Source: Cyathus striatus (lineage: Eukaryota; Basidiomycota; Agaricomycetes; Agaricales; Nidulariaceae). From it: a DNA stretch of 64,000 bases. Made by a program: the position numbers and the translations under genes. The notes below the pieces were generated by a model. It did not search any database. It was not told the origin of the DNA and was given only the letters and a program-made list of their open reading frames with translations. The stretch covers positions 8,184,001-8,248,000 of the forward strand of contig JAOVFP010000002.1 in NCBI GenBank assembly GCA_025738555.1. The letters run 5' to 3'. This document shows positions 1-10,617 of the stretch, one piece after another (the stretch's first letter is position 1; each line of letters starts with the position of its first letter).

Positions 1-279
1 GGTAATCATTCCTTGTTTGTTGATGGATCCATCAACGTTTCGGGCTCTTCGGGGTTCTTTAAGTTTTTCGGTTTTTAGTCGCAGTTTCTGGACTAGGCGC
101 CAGTTCATAAACATTCCTCCGGCACCGGAGTCAATGAGGGCTTCGATCGGTTCTTCATGTGTGTCAAGATGAGTCGTAATTCGAATAGTATTCCTTAGAA
201 TGCTAGCTACTACAGGCTCATCTATGACAGCTCGTGAAATGTTGACGGGAGAGGTAGACGTCGACTCAGCTCTCCGCAT
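1..279 (-). CDS. pol: Ty3/Gypsy pol, N-terminal end with aspartic protease (partial)
   Basis: This is the start of the retrotransposon pol reading frame, which runs off the left edge of the window after 93 codons. The translated minus strand contains DSGAGGMF at residues 50-57, the D-S/T-G active-site motif of retropepsin-type aspartic proteases, and further on NVDGS..NK, a segment typical of fungal Ty3-type proteases. The protease would cut the Gag and Gag-Pol polyproteins inside cytoplasmic particles. The ATG at 279-277 shares its A with the TAA stop of gag (TAATG), so pol is in a different frame from gag. Reverse transcriptase, RNase H and integrase should lie to the left, outside the window. 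No in-frame stop is present in the visible part. Confidence 0.85.
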   Translation of the reverse strand, partial: MRRAESTSTSPVNISRAVIDEPVVASILRNTIRITTHLDTHEEPIEALIDSGAGGMFMNWRLVQKLRLKTEKLKEPRRARNVDGSINKQGMIT

Positions 280-1253
280 TAAAAACCCAATTCATTGGCG
301 AGTTTGGCGACTTCATCTTGGTCTTCTTTTTCGAGGGATCGGTAGATATTTCCGATTTCTTCGTAGGCGGCTCTAACGGAGAGGTCGCGGCGATTTCCGG
401 GGTTTCGATTGAATCTTCCTTTCTTGAGGGGGCAATTGCGAGAAACATGTCCAGGTTTCTTGCAATGGAAACACTTTCCTTCTTTCCTGAGTTGATCCAT
501 TTCCTTAGGGGAGAGTGGTTTGTTGATGGCGTCTACTCGAGTATCCATTTGATTGGATACGGAAGGGTGGTAAGGGTCTACTGATGTTCCAGAGGAGGGT
601 CGGGCTCCGAGGTATTGGGTGAATGGAGCGGGTTTCCTTCCGAAGTTGATCGGGGAGATCTTTCGGGCTTTGCCAGAGTCTTCTGTTTCTTTGAATCTGA
701 GATAGTTGCGATCGAATTTGATAGCGGCTTCTTTATATTTGTCATAAGTGGATGGCACATCGGCCATGGTTTCCACTTTCTCCCGGAGGGGTCGGTTCAA
801 CCCTTTCTTGTATTTGCGGATTTTCTCGGTTTCAGACTCAAGGCCTATCTTGGGCCAGAGAGTCTCGAATACCGCTGTATAATCCTCCGCGTTGCTATTT
901 CCTTGAAAGAGTAGTTCAAGTTGTCTGTGTGCGATGTCGGCTGAGTCTCCTTCTTGAAAGGCTTTAGTCAGGTCTGCTTTGAAGGTTGCCCAAGTGGGGA
1001 AAAACCCATTTGGATGTTCGGTGTCGGTCTTTGTGTAAGTGTCAAAAGCGGTGCTTTTCCATGCTCCGGCTGATCCTCCGTTCATGTAGGAGAGGGCTAG
1101 GAGTACTTTCATCTTGTCTTCGGTAACTTTATTTCCTAAAATGTAAAGTTCGACTTCTTGGATCCAACTCTGGAATAGGGATCTATCTCCAGAGAAGTGG
1201 AACGGGGTCTTGAATTTGGCTTCCATCTTTCCGTTGGTTGCGGAGGTGGACAT
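279..1253 (-). CDS. gag: Ty3/Gypsy retrotransposon Gag with CCHC zinc knuckle
   Basis: This is the structural nucleocapsid precursor of an LTR retrotransposon. From the first ATG it is 324 residues long. The middle part resembles the retrotransposon gag domain (segments FPTWATFKADLTKAF, then DYTAVFETLWPKIG). Near the C-terminus residues 261-274 form a perfect CX2CX4HX4C zinc knuckle (CFHCKKPGHVSRNC), which binds the element RNA. The TAA stop overlaps the pol ATG. The frame stays open upstream of the ATG for another 141 codons, back to a TAA at 1677-1679, without a single methionine. That stretch is proline- and serine-rich and looks coding, so Gag may really be about 465 residues long with a non-AUG start, or this copy may have lost its start. 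Identification as Ty3/Gypsy rests on Gag and protease features, because pol is mostly outside the window. Confidence 0.88.
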   Translation of the reverse strand: MSTSATNGKMEAKFKTPFHFSGDRSLFQSWIQEVELYILGNKVTEDKMKVLLALSYMNGGSAGAWKSTAFDTYTKTDTEHPNGFFPTWATFKADLTKAFQEGDSADIAHRQLELLFQGNSNAEDYTAVFETLWPKIGLESETEKIRKYKKGLNRPLREKVETMADVPSTYDKYKEAAIKFDRNYLRFKETEDSGKARKISPINFGRKPAPFTQYLGARPSSGTSVDPYHPSVSNQMDTRVDAINKPLSPKEMDQLRKEGKCFHCKKPGHVSRNCPLKKGRFNRNPGNRRDLSVRAAYEEIGNIYRSLEKEDQDEVAKLANELGF

Positions 1254-1676
1254 GGTTCTATTTCTTCGGCGTATAAACGGCTGAACTCGTACGAGTTGAT
1301 TTGCTAAAGTTGGCGCACGTGGTGGTGCGAACGGGCTTCTGATATCTTCGGGTGATTCTTGCGATACGTCTAATGGATCGCTTCCTTCTAAATTGAATGG
1401 GGAAAATCCGGATACTGCGCTGGGTGGTTCTTCTGCAAAGGTTGGTGATTCGAAGATAGGCGATGTAGAGCCTACTGGGGTGTCTGGGGGTAAAGTGGCT
1501 GGGCTTGTCGGTAATTCTGTGACTAATTGTCCTGGGTACGCTTGTTCCTGCGTGGGGCTTTCTGGTGTGTCGTAATTCTGTAGTGGTCTAGGTTCTCTGT
1601 ATTCTTCTGAATACGATGAATCAGTTCCTGGGTCTGATTCGTTCTGTGACGTGTTGGTGGAGGTGGGGCGAATCGA
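1254..1676 (-). other. Open, methionine-free in-frame extension upstream of gag
   Basis: On the minus strand this segment is in frame with gag and free of stops for 141 codons, yet contains no ATG. The predicted peptide is rich in Pro, Ser, Glu and Thr, and it joins directly to the gag ATG. It begins about 36 nt after the inner LTR boundary, which leaves almost no untranslated leader. The composition suggests it is translated, as an N-terminal extension of Gag begun at a near-cognate codon or from a start lost in this copy. Confidence 0.5.
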
Positions 1677-1712
1677 TTAAGTAATCGTCGCCAATTTGGT
1701 AGCTTGATCTTT

Positions 1713-2331
1713 TGTTACGATCCGAGCTGGTCTCGTGATGTCTTCTGGTCTTGTGATGTCTTCTGGTCTCGTGATCTAATAATCACGTGACTTGTCACTA
1801 CACTTGTAAGTCGTATGACGAAGTCGAAGTCTAAACAGTAATAACGTAGAGTTATTCACTAATGGACTTAGCGGCGATCTCACAGCAACGCTTGAGATGC
1901 GATCTAGAAAGTAGCGGTGTTCTGGGTCTGAGGTGGTCTCAAAGGAGGTAGAGAGGATTAGCCAGCTATATTGGATGATAGCTAAACTAAGATCAAGCTG
2001 AGGAAGCTTGATCGGAATACATGTGCTATTTATACAAAAGAAGTATGGTCCGTGCGAGTAAAGAAGTGTAGCTATAAATAAGTCCATGACTTGTCATGAC
2101 TCGACAGAGGTCTATAAATAGAATGCGCAGTAGTATCAGTAAGCGAGTCCGAGGAGATAAGAGAAGTCCATGCTCGTAGTATGACAAACCAGAGGAGCGG
2201 GGTCGGGGTCGGGAACGATGAGTAAGTATGTAGATATAAATAGAAAGGGATCAGTAAGCAAAAAGATATAAATAGAAAGGTCACGTGAAATAGAGGGGCT
2301 CTGGCGGGGTTGAGATGGAAAAGGTGTAACA
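1713..2331 (-). repeat. 5' long terminal repeat of the Ty3/Gypsy element
   Basis: On the minus strand the segment begins TGTTACACC and ends CGTAACA, giving 6-bp terminal inverted repeats TGTTAC/GTAACA with the canonical TG...CA ends. It lies immediately upstream of the gag open frame, the right position for a 5' LTR. Its length would be 619 bp. A TATAAATAG box on the minus strand at 2034-2026 is a candidate core promoter. Further TATAAATA motifs on the opposite strand and a threefold 18-bp tandem repeat (about 1730-1783) lie inside. The matching 3' LTR and target duplication are outside the window, so the boundaries rest on the terminal repeats and position only. Confidence 0.7.
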
Positions 2332-2580
2332 TATAATCCCTGGAATATACCACCAAACATTTCATCATTATATTGGCTTGGAATTACAACCTTGGAAGAT
2401 GGTTTTGCAGTATTAGGAACAGTGTATCAAACAAGAGAACATCATACCAAATTAATGAAGCAATATGAAAAATATCAAATTAAATATTTACACACAGCGA
2501 ATGAGGAAGGCTGGGAGAATGTTACTCACATGGAGGCAGATATTCCGAGCTTTGATACAGATTGTTTCGAAGAAGTGTAG
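2332..2580 (+). pseudogene. Unidentified ORF fragment cut by the LTR insertion
   Basis: Starting at the first base after the LTR, a frame stays open for 82 codons to a TAG at 2578-2580. The peptide (NPWNIPPNISSLYWLGITT... ending FDTDCFEEV) looks like real protein: balanced composition, aromatic residues, an acidic C-terminus. It has no start codon of its own before the LTR. I do not recognise the family. The simplest reading is the 3' end of a gene or transposase split by the retrotransposon; the other part would be left of the window. Confidence 0.4.
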
Positions 2581-3373
2581 GTAGAAACCTGCTTCATTGG
2601 ATATATATAGTATTTATATCTATAGTCAATTACACGACCAATACAGCACCTGTTCATGTGTAACATTGGTGAGAATTAAATTGTAGGTACATATTGGGTG
2701 CATAAGTACTTAGCATCGCATCATCTTAAATTGACTTGATCTAGTAGTAATTTTGAGAGGTAGTATGGGTTCGGTTGCACCCATCAACACTACGTCAACA
2801 CACAGTGCCCGTAGTTGGTTCGTTTTCAGAATATTGGTGTTTTATATTGTGTGGAGGAGGATATGTGCTTGGGGGGTATCCTCTCGACAAAGAAATAATG
2901 CGAGTGGGAAGACGTCCGTCTGTCCCTTCAGATCCAGTGAGCTCGCGAGAGAGAGAAGGGGGGAATGCGAAGCTGACGTTCACAAAGCGTACGTACGACA
3001 TTTATGTAGGTAAGCGACACGAGGTAAATGTATGTAAGGAGTGAGGTAACGGATATGAAAAACGCATTTTTACCATGCAGGCAGAATGCCTGCTCTACAA
3101 TTGACTGAAGGACTCGAGCATGGAGGAAAGAGCTATCGTGAGCACGGAATGCGATTTGTAGGTGGTGGTAGGTAGTGGAAGCTATCTGAGATAGGTTTGG
3201 GAGACCTGGATTTTTTGTAAGATTCAAATGTGTCTGTTCTTTATTCTAGAGTCCAACACCGAAGCGCTGCCAACGCGCCAATACTCGTTATGCTCACGGT
3301 CCGGGTTAGTGATGTGAAAGGGCTGGATACGGCGAAGCTCGGCTCAGCTAATCGCAGCTAAACCAGAAAGTTC
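2581..3373. other. Intergenic stretch, no gene seen
   Basis: No open frame here looks coding. The stretch contains one copy of a dispersed short palindrome (3075-3100). It also holds a segment around 3264-3309 that is closely related, in inverted orientation, to 19205-19250, suggesting fragments of a shared repeat. Confidence 0.6.
3075..3100. repeat. Dispersed hairpin, copy 1 (GCAGGC..GCCTGC)
   Basis: The two arms ATGCAGGCA and TGCCTGCTC flank a short loop, and the right side ends CTCTACAA. Related hairpins lie at 8949-8977, 24010-24039 and 26063-26087. Confidence 0.6.
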
Positions 3374-4515
3374 TAGTGTTGCCGCGGACTGGACTGAACT
3401 ACATTATTAACATTATGTTGAGTTCGTTGGAGCGGACTGGACGAACTCAAATGTGGGAAAAGTCCAGTTGAGATCGCAATTGCGGATTGGACACGAACGG
3501 ACTGCATTGATGTTGGTCTTAACGGCGATATGTAAGTAGGTCTAGCCGATGAGAATGTGAGTACGGACCTAGGGACCCGAACAACTTGGGAATTCTTAGC
3601 GACCAAGTAATGAGTACTTACTGAACCGGAATATGAAAAATGCAAGAAAAATGAATCAATAATTACTTACTACATATCCTATATGCGGTCACAATATATA
3701 CTCTAACTACGCGTGGATACCCTTCATATATTACTAATGAGCGCTCGCCGCTGAGCTCTTCAAATTCTTGCAATTCCATTGCTGTTGCTGGCGCGTCGCA
3801 TACAGTGGCGTGAGTCAGATACCGCAGTATATACTTGCATTGGTGCATCATAAGTCCCTAGTCTTCGCAAGCTGATGTCCACAGTGAATATAACAATCGA
3901 AAATGATCGAGAAATATATAGTAATTAATCTTGAAGATCTCGGTTGTGTTTTGGAGTCATTGTCAAGTCATTGTAGTATACGGTGGTACTTGCTTATCAA
4001 CTAGAATCCAGAACATGAGAAAATGGTCAAAATATTCATCTGAAAACAGTTCGACTTCACATATATTAATACAAATCTTACCATGCACATGTTTAAGTAC
4101 CATGATTTGAATGGACGTTAGGACTCAGCAATGATTAGGCTACTGGCATCTGTCAACTTGAAGGGTTTCTTTCCAGTTCCTGTGGAAGTAATTAGTTCTT
4201 CAGTGACTCGAAAATGATGATAATGGCTTACTTGCATATATTAAAGATGAAAACAGAAAATAAGAGCACATTACGATGTAGCAGTACACTACACAACCTG
4301 GAGTGAAATAGTTGGTGAAGCATTGCGACGGCCACGTTGTATCACGTGTGGGTATGACACATATCAACAAATTCTGATGGGACCGTCCGGAGCAGGTCCG
4401 GAGTCTGCGATCTGAGCTCGCTCACAGTTCGTTCTAGCGGACTTCAGTGGGCTAAGGCAAAAACGGACTGGACCGATCTGAGTCCGCGGTCAGTTCAGTC
4501 CATGCGGCAACATTA
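3374..4515. mobile_element. hAT-like non-autonomous element with imperfect TIRs
   Basis: The left end reads TAGTGTTGCCGCGGAC and the right end, reverse-complemented, reads TAATGTTGCCGCATGG, so the two ends are inverted repeats. Both subterminal regions are full of GGACTGGAC and related motifs, the kind of clustered transposase-binding repeats found in hAT elements. No transposase frame lies between them. I could not find a matching 8-bp target duplication, so either one end has decayed or the boundaries are slightly off. Confidence 0.55.
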
Positions 4516-4827
4516 GCTATGGCTCCTCAAGCCGAGCCGCAACAACACTACTCACGGTCACACGGTAGTAAACGTAAAGTCTCCGATGATTCCAACTCTG
4601 TTCCAATGAATCAATTTGGCTTGAAAAGAGTTGTGCGCTACCGAATAAAACTGCATTTAGGCAGCCATAGCCGGCCGATATACTCTTGCTGGTTTTGGGT
4701 GTAAACTTCCTTTCGTGTTACGCGCTACAGCGCATTAAGAAAATATATTGACACTCCAAATATCTATACCATAAATAAATAACAAAAAATCCCCGTAAAT
4801 TAGCGGCCACCAAAAATTATCATTCAC
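4516..4827. other. Spacer between hAT-like element and OYE gene
   Basis: No gene is seen. The AT-rich part next to 4828 is presumably the 3' untranslated region of the Old Yellow Enzyme gene on the minus strand. Confidence 0.5.
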
Positions 4828-6159
<1,332 letters not shown>

Positions 6160-7755
6160 TGTTGTTTAGATTGTAACTTGTGAAGTGGAGGTAGGGTTGT
6201 AAAAAAAAACAAGGCGTAATGAGTGAGCGATACTGAAAAACCATTGGTAAAAAATGTTAATCTTTATACTCACAGGTTATCTATATTTCCGCCATCACGG
6301 TAATTATACGCGTCAGTTCTGAGAGAAAGATTAGGTGAGATTTATGTTTTAGTCTTTGTTGATCACGATGATTAGTGAGCAGTATGGATGGAGTAATCAT
6401 GCTCTTTGGTCATGTTTGGGCTGCGATATCAACGAGAAGTGGCTGGTTGAGATACCTATGGCTGGGTTTTTGGAAGGGGTGGGAGATTCGGAGACTCGGA
6501 GAGATGGGTACTGGCGCTAACGAGCGATTGGTAAAGGCGAGCTTTGAAATCAATAGCTATTTTTGTACTGATGACGCGTTTGTTTAATATAAAGGATATT
6601 GCCAAATAGTGTGACGTTGACGCGTCTTTCCTGTACACCCCGTAACTACATCTATAGCAACCCCAGCTCTGAATGGAAGTCACATTCTATGCAGGAGCCA
6701 TTACTACGAAGCACGAACACTACAGATGGGCTGGATGGAGGCAAGAAGGTAGTCAATCGTTGTGAGATGTGACTCGGACACTGGGGGACTCAGTTTGGTA
6801 CGTTCCTTTCATGACATCTCTCCCTTCCTTCCTTCCTTCCTTTTATTCGTGGACTGACAGTCGTTTCGTTCTAGCATTCATAGCATTTTACCGTACCGTC
6901 CGACTCACCTCTGTACCTCCATTCTTCGTTCTTGCTGTGGCGGCGTGTTGGAGGCTAGCCCTAACGCTGCCAATGCCTGGATGAGCATACCGTATCGCTA
7001 TCGCCATCGCGCGAGTACGTTTCCATGTTGATACGCGTGAGTCACGACTGCATCTGACTGCGTCGTTACACACTTAAGGCCTCATGATAGCTGAAATAAT
7101 CCTTTGGAAACTATCTGATTTCTGGAGTTATGGTGTGCCGTCGGTTGGGGAAACGTTAGCTTGGGGTAGTATCGTTGATTCTTGAGTTCACACCGGGATC
7201 ATTGTACTTACAAAGAAGCGCTACTTAATTGGAAGAGCGCTTATTGTGTCGATTATGCGGACCGTATGACTTCTTGTTTTAAAAGACGGTGACCTGCCAC
7301 CAGTATGACAATGGCAAACAACATTAAAATATCTAACACTATGTACATACATATGAATTTATAGGATATGGCGCCGTTCATTACAAGCCCCTAAGTACAA
7401 ACTACTGACGCCGGGAAACGCCAGAACTTCTAGGGAGACCTACGTTCTAGGAAGCCTTACAGGATGTCACAGAAGATCTGTCTACAATATCCTCAGTCAG
7501 AGCGCGATTACAGCAAACGGAGTAGATAACGCTCTTACCACCATGTGAAGCAGGACGTCGGTGGCACTAAGAATCAACGTTTCAACCTTAAGCTCTCTAT
7601 TCACGACGCACGTTTCACCTACGACGAGAAAAGAAATTCTATTCTGGTAATCCTAATGGCATACTACCCTGATCTGTCCAGATCCTCTTCAGATTATTGA
7701 ACATCGTCTAAACTAGATCAGTCTAGCTCTTTAATTTTGTCTCGTTCGATTCTAG
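6160..7755. other. Intergenic, no gene seen
   Basis: The part nearest 6160 should hold the promoter of the Old Yellow Enzyme gene. The rest has only short frames without protein-like composition and one CCTT microsatellite. Confidence 0.55.
6823..6842. repeat. CCTT microsatellite
   Basis: Five tandem copies of the tetramer CTTC/CCTT lie in noncoding sequence. Confidence 0.9.
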
Positions 7756-8202
7756 ATGTGCATGTGCAGCTTTGAAGGGTTTTGTTTCAGGGGCTTAGTG
7801 CTGCCGCCGGGACCAAAGACTTACCGCCGGCGCTATTTTTGTATCCTTCATCAAGGCGGCGAACTCAGGGTTTCACAAGGGTTTCATACAGTAAGGTTCA
7901 GTTTACCACAAATCCATGAAGATATTCTTGTTTCAGGAACAAATGTAGAAGCAATGCAAGGGTCTCCCAGCTTTGAAGGAGTATACGACGAAGTAAGGCA
8001 CTGTAAGTATTACTTACCATGTGATTCATATTGGTTCCATACACTTCCGCTTCCACTAGACAAGCTAAGAATAGACGCTAACACAGAACTGGAATCTCGC
8101 ATGTATGACGTACGCAACTATACAAAAGTAGTCGCATGCTTTCGAATGCCAGATGAAAGCATTCCACGACAAGCACGCATCATCATCAGCATCATTTACT
8201 AA
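7756..8202 (+). CDS. Hypothetical small ORF, 148 residues
   Basis: An uninterrupted frame encodes 148 residues with fairly even composition. It has no recognisable domain, signal peptide or membrane segment, and no partner on either side. Nothing apart from its length supports it as a gene, and no intron consensus is needed to extend it. It may be a chance frame or a decayed transposon piece. Confidence 0.2.
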   Translation: MCMCSFEGFCFRGLVLPPGPKTYRRRYFCILHQGGELRVSQGFHTVRFSLPQIHEDILVSGTNVEAMQGSPSFEGVYDEVRHCKYYLPCDSYWFHTLPLPLDKLRIDANTELESRMYDVRNYTKVVACFRMPDESIPRQARIIISIIY

Positions 8203-9165
8203 GATGAATGAACGGAACCCAGGTAGAGAAGAACGCATTCGGTATTGTTAAGGCTAAGCTCGCATGGAGCCATATTGCTGCTCATTTACGCTAGTACATT
8301 GATTGCGCTCTTTGACAATAATGACCAACTTTAATGAATCAGCGTTGATTTGTCCCGACTTGTAAGAAACGGAAAAGACTATGAAATAAGCCTACGAAGT
8401 CAACAGTTATTAATTTATTGTTGAGCATCCACAGGCATATTGACTAACGTTGAAATGGAGAAAATGAGAATCGATGGCAACAGATAACAATAGCAGTTAG
8501 CTTAGCGGCTGATTAGATGCCTATCAAGCGTTCTAAATCACCAACTAGTTCTAACTTGTATCTTTATGTGTATTCATTCATTTCCCAGTAAGCATCTGAC
8601 ATTACCCTATCGCACCCGTACTCAGACAAGTAATATCAGCATGATTCCACCCATTACACATAGGCAGCACCATTCCGGCTGGAAACACCACTTACTAGTT
8701 CCGCCGAACAATGATGGAAGCCTTCATGGTGTAAACGCTAGGTATGAACTGATTTTTGCCCACTCACCCACAATAAGCGAAGGTAGGAGGGGGGTTGTGC
8801 GTCATAAACACTCTAATAACGCTCACTCCAAGCGTAATATCGTTGGATCAGAACCTAATGCGATAGCCCGAAAAGTAGTAGTAATATACAGTGGTTGTTG
8901 AATGAATTATCTCCGTCACCATCTCCAGAAATGAACTACGCACTGTATTGTAGAGCAGGCAAACTGCCTGCGCTGCGAAATGCGAATTATTCGATATACT
9001 TATCAAGACGTTCTAAATCGTATTACGTAATCTCGCATCACGCTACATTAGGGGAAATCAAACTTGGCTCTTTTGTTGTGCCAAGCATTTTTTTGTTACG
9101 TGGGAACTTCGTTTTGTTTCGGCCGAGGTTTGACACCCCCACATCGTATCGAAACAAATGGCTGG
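8203..9165. other. Intergenic, no gene seen
   Basis: Only short, non-protein-like frames are present. The stretch holds one copy of the dispersed hairpin at 8949-8977. A segment around 9095-9135 is partly repeated in direct orientation at about 9963-10005 (shared CGTGGGAA and TTTTGTTTC). Confidence 0.5.
8949..8977. repeat. Dispersed hairpin, copy 2
   Basis: TGTAGAGCAGGCA is followed by a short loop and TGCCTGCGCT. It belongs with the copies near 3075, 24010 and 26063. Confidence 0.6.
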
Positions 9166-9167
9166 TA

Positions 9168-9821
9168 CAGATGATGATCGGTCCTTTGTACACCACTACT
9201 CCTTTGTACAGTAGCACTTTTCTCTAAAACCTTTGCATGTATTACTTAATTCTGGGCATTATCCTGTAGAATATAGAACAGAGGTTGACTACATATGTTA
9301 TTTTTTACATATCTATTTCTGTTTAAATGGTGATACTGATTTTGGTGTGTTTTTGTGAATTTTTCGAAATTCTGACAATGCTGTTTCCTATGAATTTGTA
9401 CAATTTTGGCTGATACAGAACTTATTTTACACTCGTACATACTTTAAATACACGCACATATCATTTTATTCCTGAAAGTTTATGTATTTACTGTGAAAAC
9501 GGCAAGATCTCCTTCTCATCCCCCAAAATAGTACATAATGTGTCACACAGCGTGACACCCCTGAAGGCCCGATGGCAGGGAAAGCAGGGCCGTCACGCAT
9601 TGTGTGACACTGTACAACCGAATAGTGGTTCACAGAATTCGCATCAAAACCAATAAAACATAAATACCTCCCTTAGTTCTTGTCGTAGTGACGTAAAATT
9701 TAAGTATGTTTTAGTATAATTCTCGGAAAACGTATGTACAAAGTTATACGTAATTACATGAACGATTGACGAAGTTATAACAAAAACGAATTTCGGTGTA
9801 CAAAGTACCGATCATCATCTG
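9168..9821. mobile_element. Tc1/mariner-like MITE with TA target duplication
   Basis: The ends are inverted repeats of about 27 bp with one mismatch (left CAGATGATGATCGGTCC, right the reverse complement with TAC in place of TCC). Each end is bordered by TA (9166-9167 and 9822-9823), the target duplication of Tc1/mariner elements. The 654-bp interior encodes no transposase, so it is a miniature, non-autonomous copy. A large internal palindrome lies at 9540-9609. Confidence 0.7.
9540..9609. repeat. Internal palindrome inside the MITE
   Basis: TGTCACACAGCGTGAC at the left is answered by GTCACGCATTGTGTGACA at the right, around a loop of about 35 nt that itself contains GGCCC..GGGCC. Such a structure would fold as a long hairpin. 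Confidence 0.7.
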
Positions 9822-9823
9822 TA

Positions 9824-10609
9824 GCTCCGGCGGAGTTCTATCTGGGATTGAAGTTGATTGTGTGAGCCAAGCAGTCGCTTACTTCAACTTCAAGCTCCGA
9901 CACAGCATCGACTAGGTACGCTCGTAACGAGATCGCCTCGAAACGACGTCGCGTCCTTTCTTTTGTTTCCGTGGGAAGATGTTTTGTTTCAACCGCCAAT
10001 CGTTTCGTTTTGCCAAGAAAGCTAGTTTGATTTCCCTATTGACGCGTCTGTACGCGTTCCGCTCGCGTTTTCTCCCTAATCCGTCGTTCCCGCTCACTCT
10101 TTTTCAGTTTTATACACGATACCCATCCCCTGCGACACTCCGAATTCTCAAAATAAATCTGAAATCGACACCGACACCAGACCATGATGTTTGGAAAACT
10201 CATCTCATTGGATTTTTGTACTCGAGTTTTTCCATTCAATCTTTATGTTTCAAGCTATGTTCTTTATAATACTTTCCATTCCTTCTTCCGATGTACACAG
10301 TTTTAATACTATCAGATATATTTGTTTTCCAAGTATTTAAACCTCTATAGTTACTATATGGAAAATCTAATCAAGTTCCTTCGCCTTAGAATTCCTAGAT
10401 CGGATGGGCATCTTGATCGACTCGCATAATTATCTTTGACTAGGTACACCCAACCGACTCATCACCTCCTCAGTATACCCTAGTTTCCAGTAAGCGTTGA
10501 GAGTTAACCCAGGAGAACGCCTGCCTACATAGCTGGATGCTCTTCTTTGTCAGGTTGTAGACAACCAATGTAAGAAGGATTTCGAATTGTCTCAACTCCA
10601 TGAATCAAC
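9824..10609. other. Intergenic, no gene seen
   Basis: No protein-like frame. Apart from the direct repeat near 9963-10005 there is nothing I can name. Confidence 0.5.
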
Positions 10610-10617
10610 AACACAAC

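Larger units (their letters stand above)
1..2331 (-). mobile_element. Ty3/Gypsy LTR retrotransposon, 5' part
   Basis: LTR, Gag with zinc knuckle and the beginning of Pol with an aspartic protease occur in the order expected for a Ty3-type element read from right to left. The element continues beyond position 1. Gag and the visible part of protease have no internal stop, so the copy may be fairly young. Its right end sits inside an open frame that continues to 2580. Confidence 0.85.
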
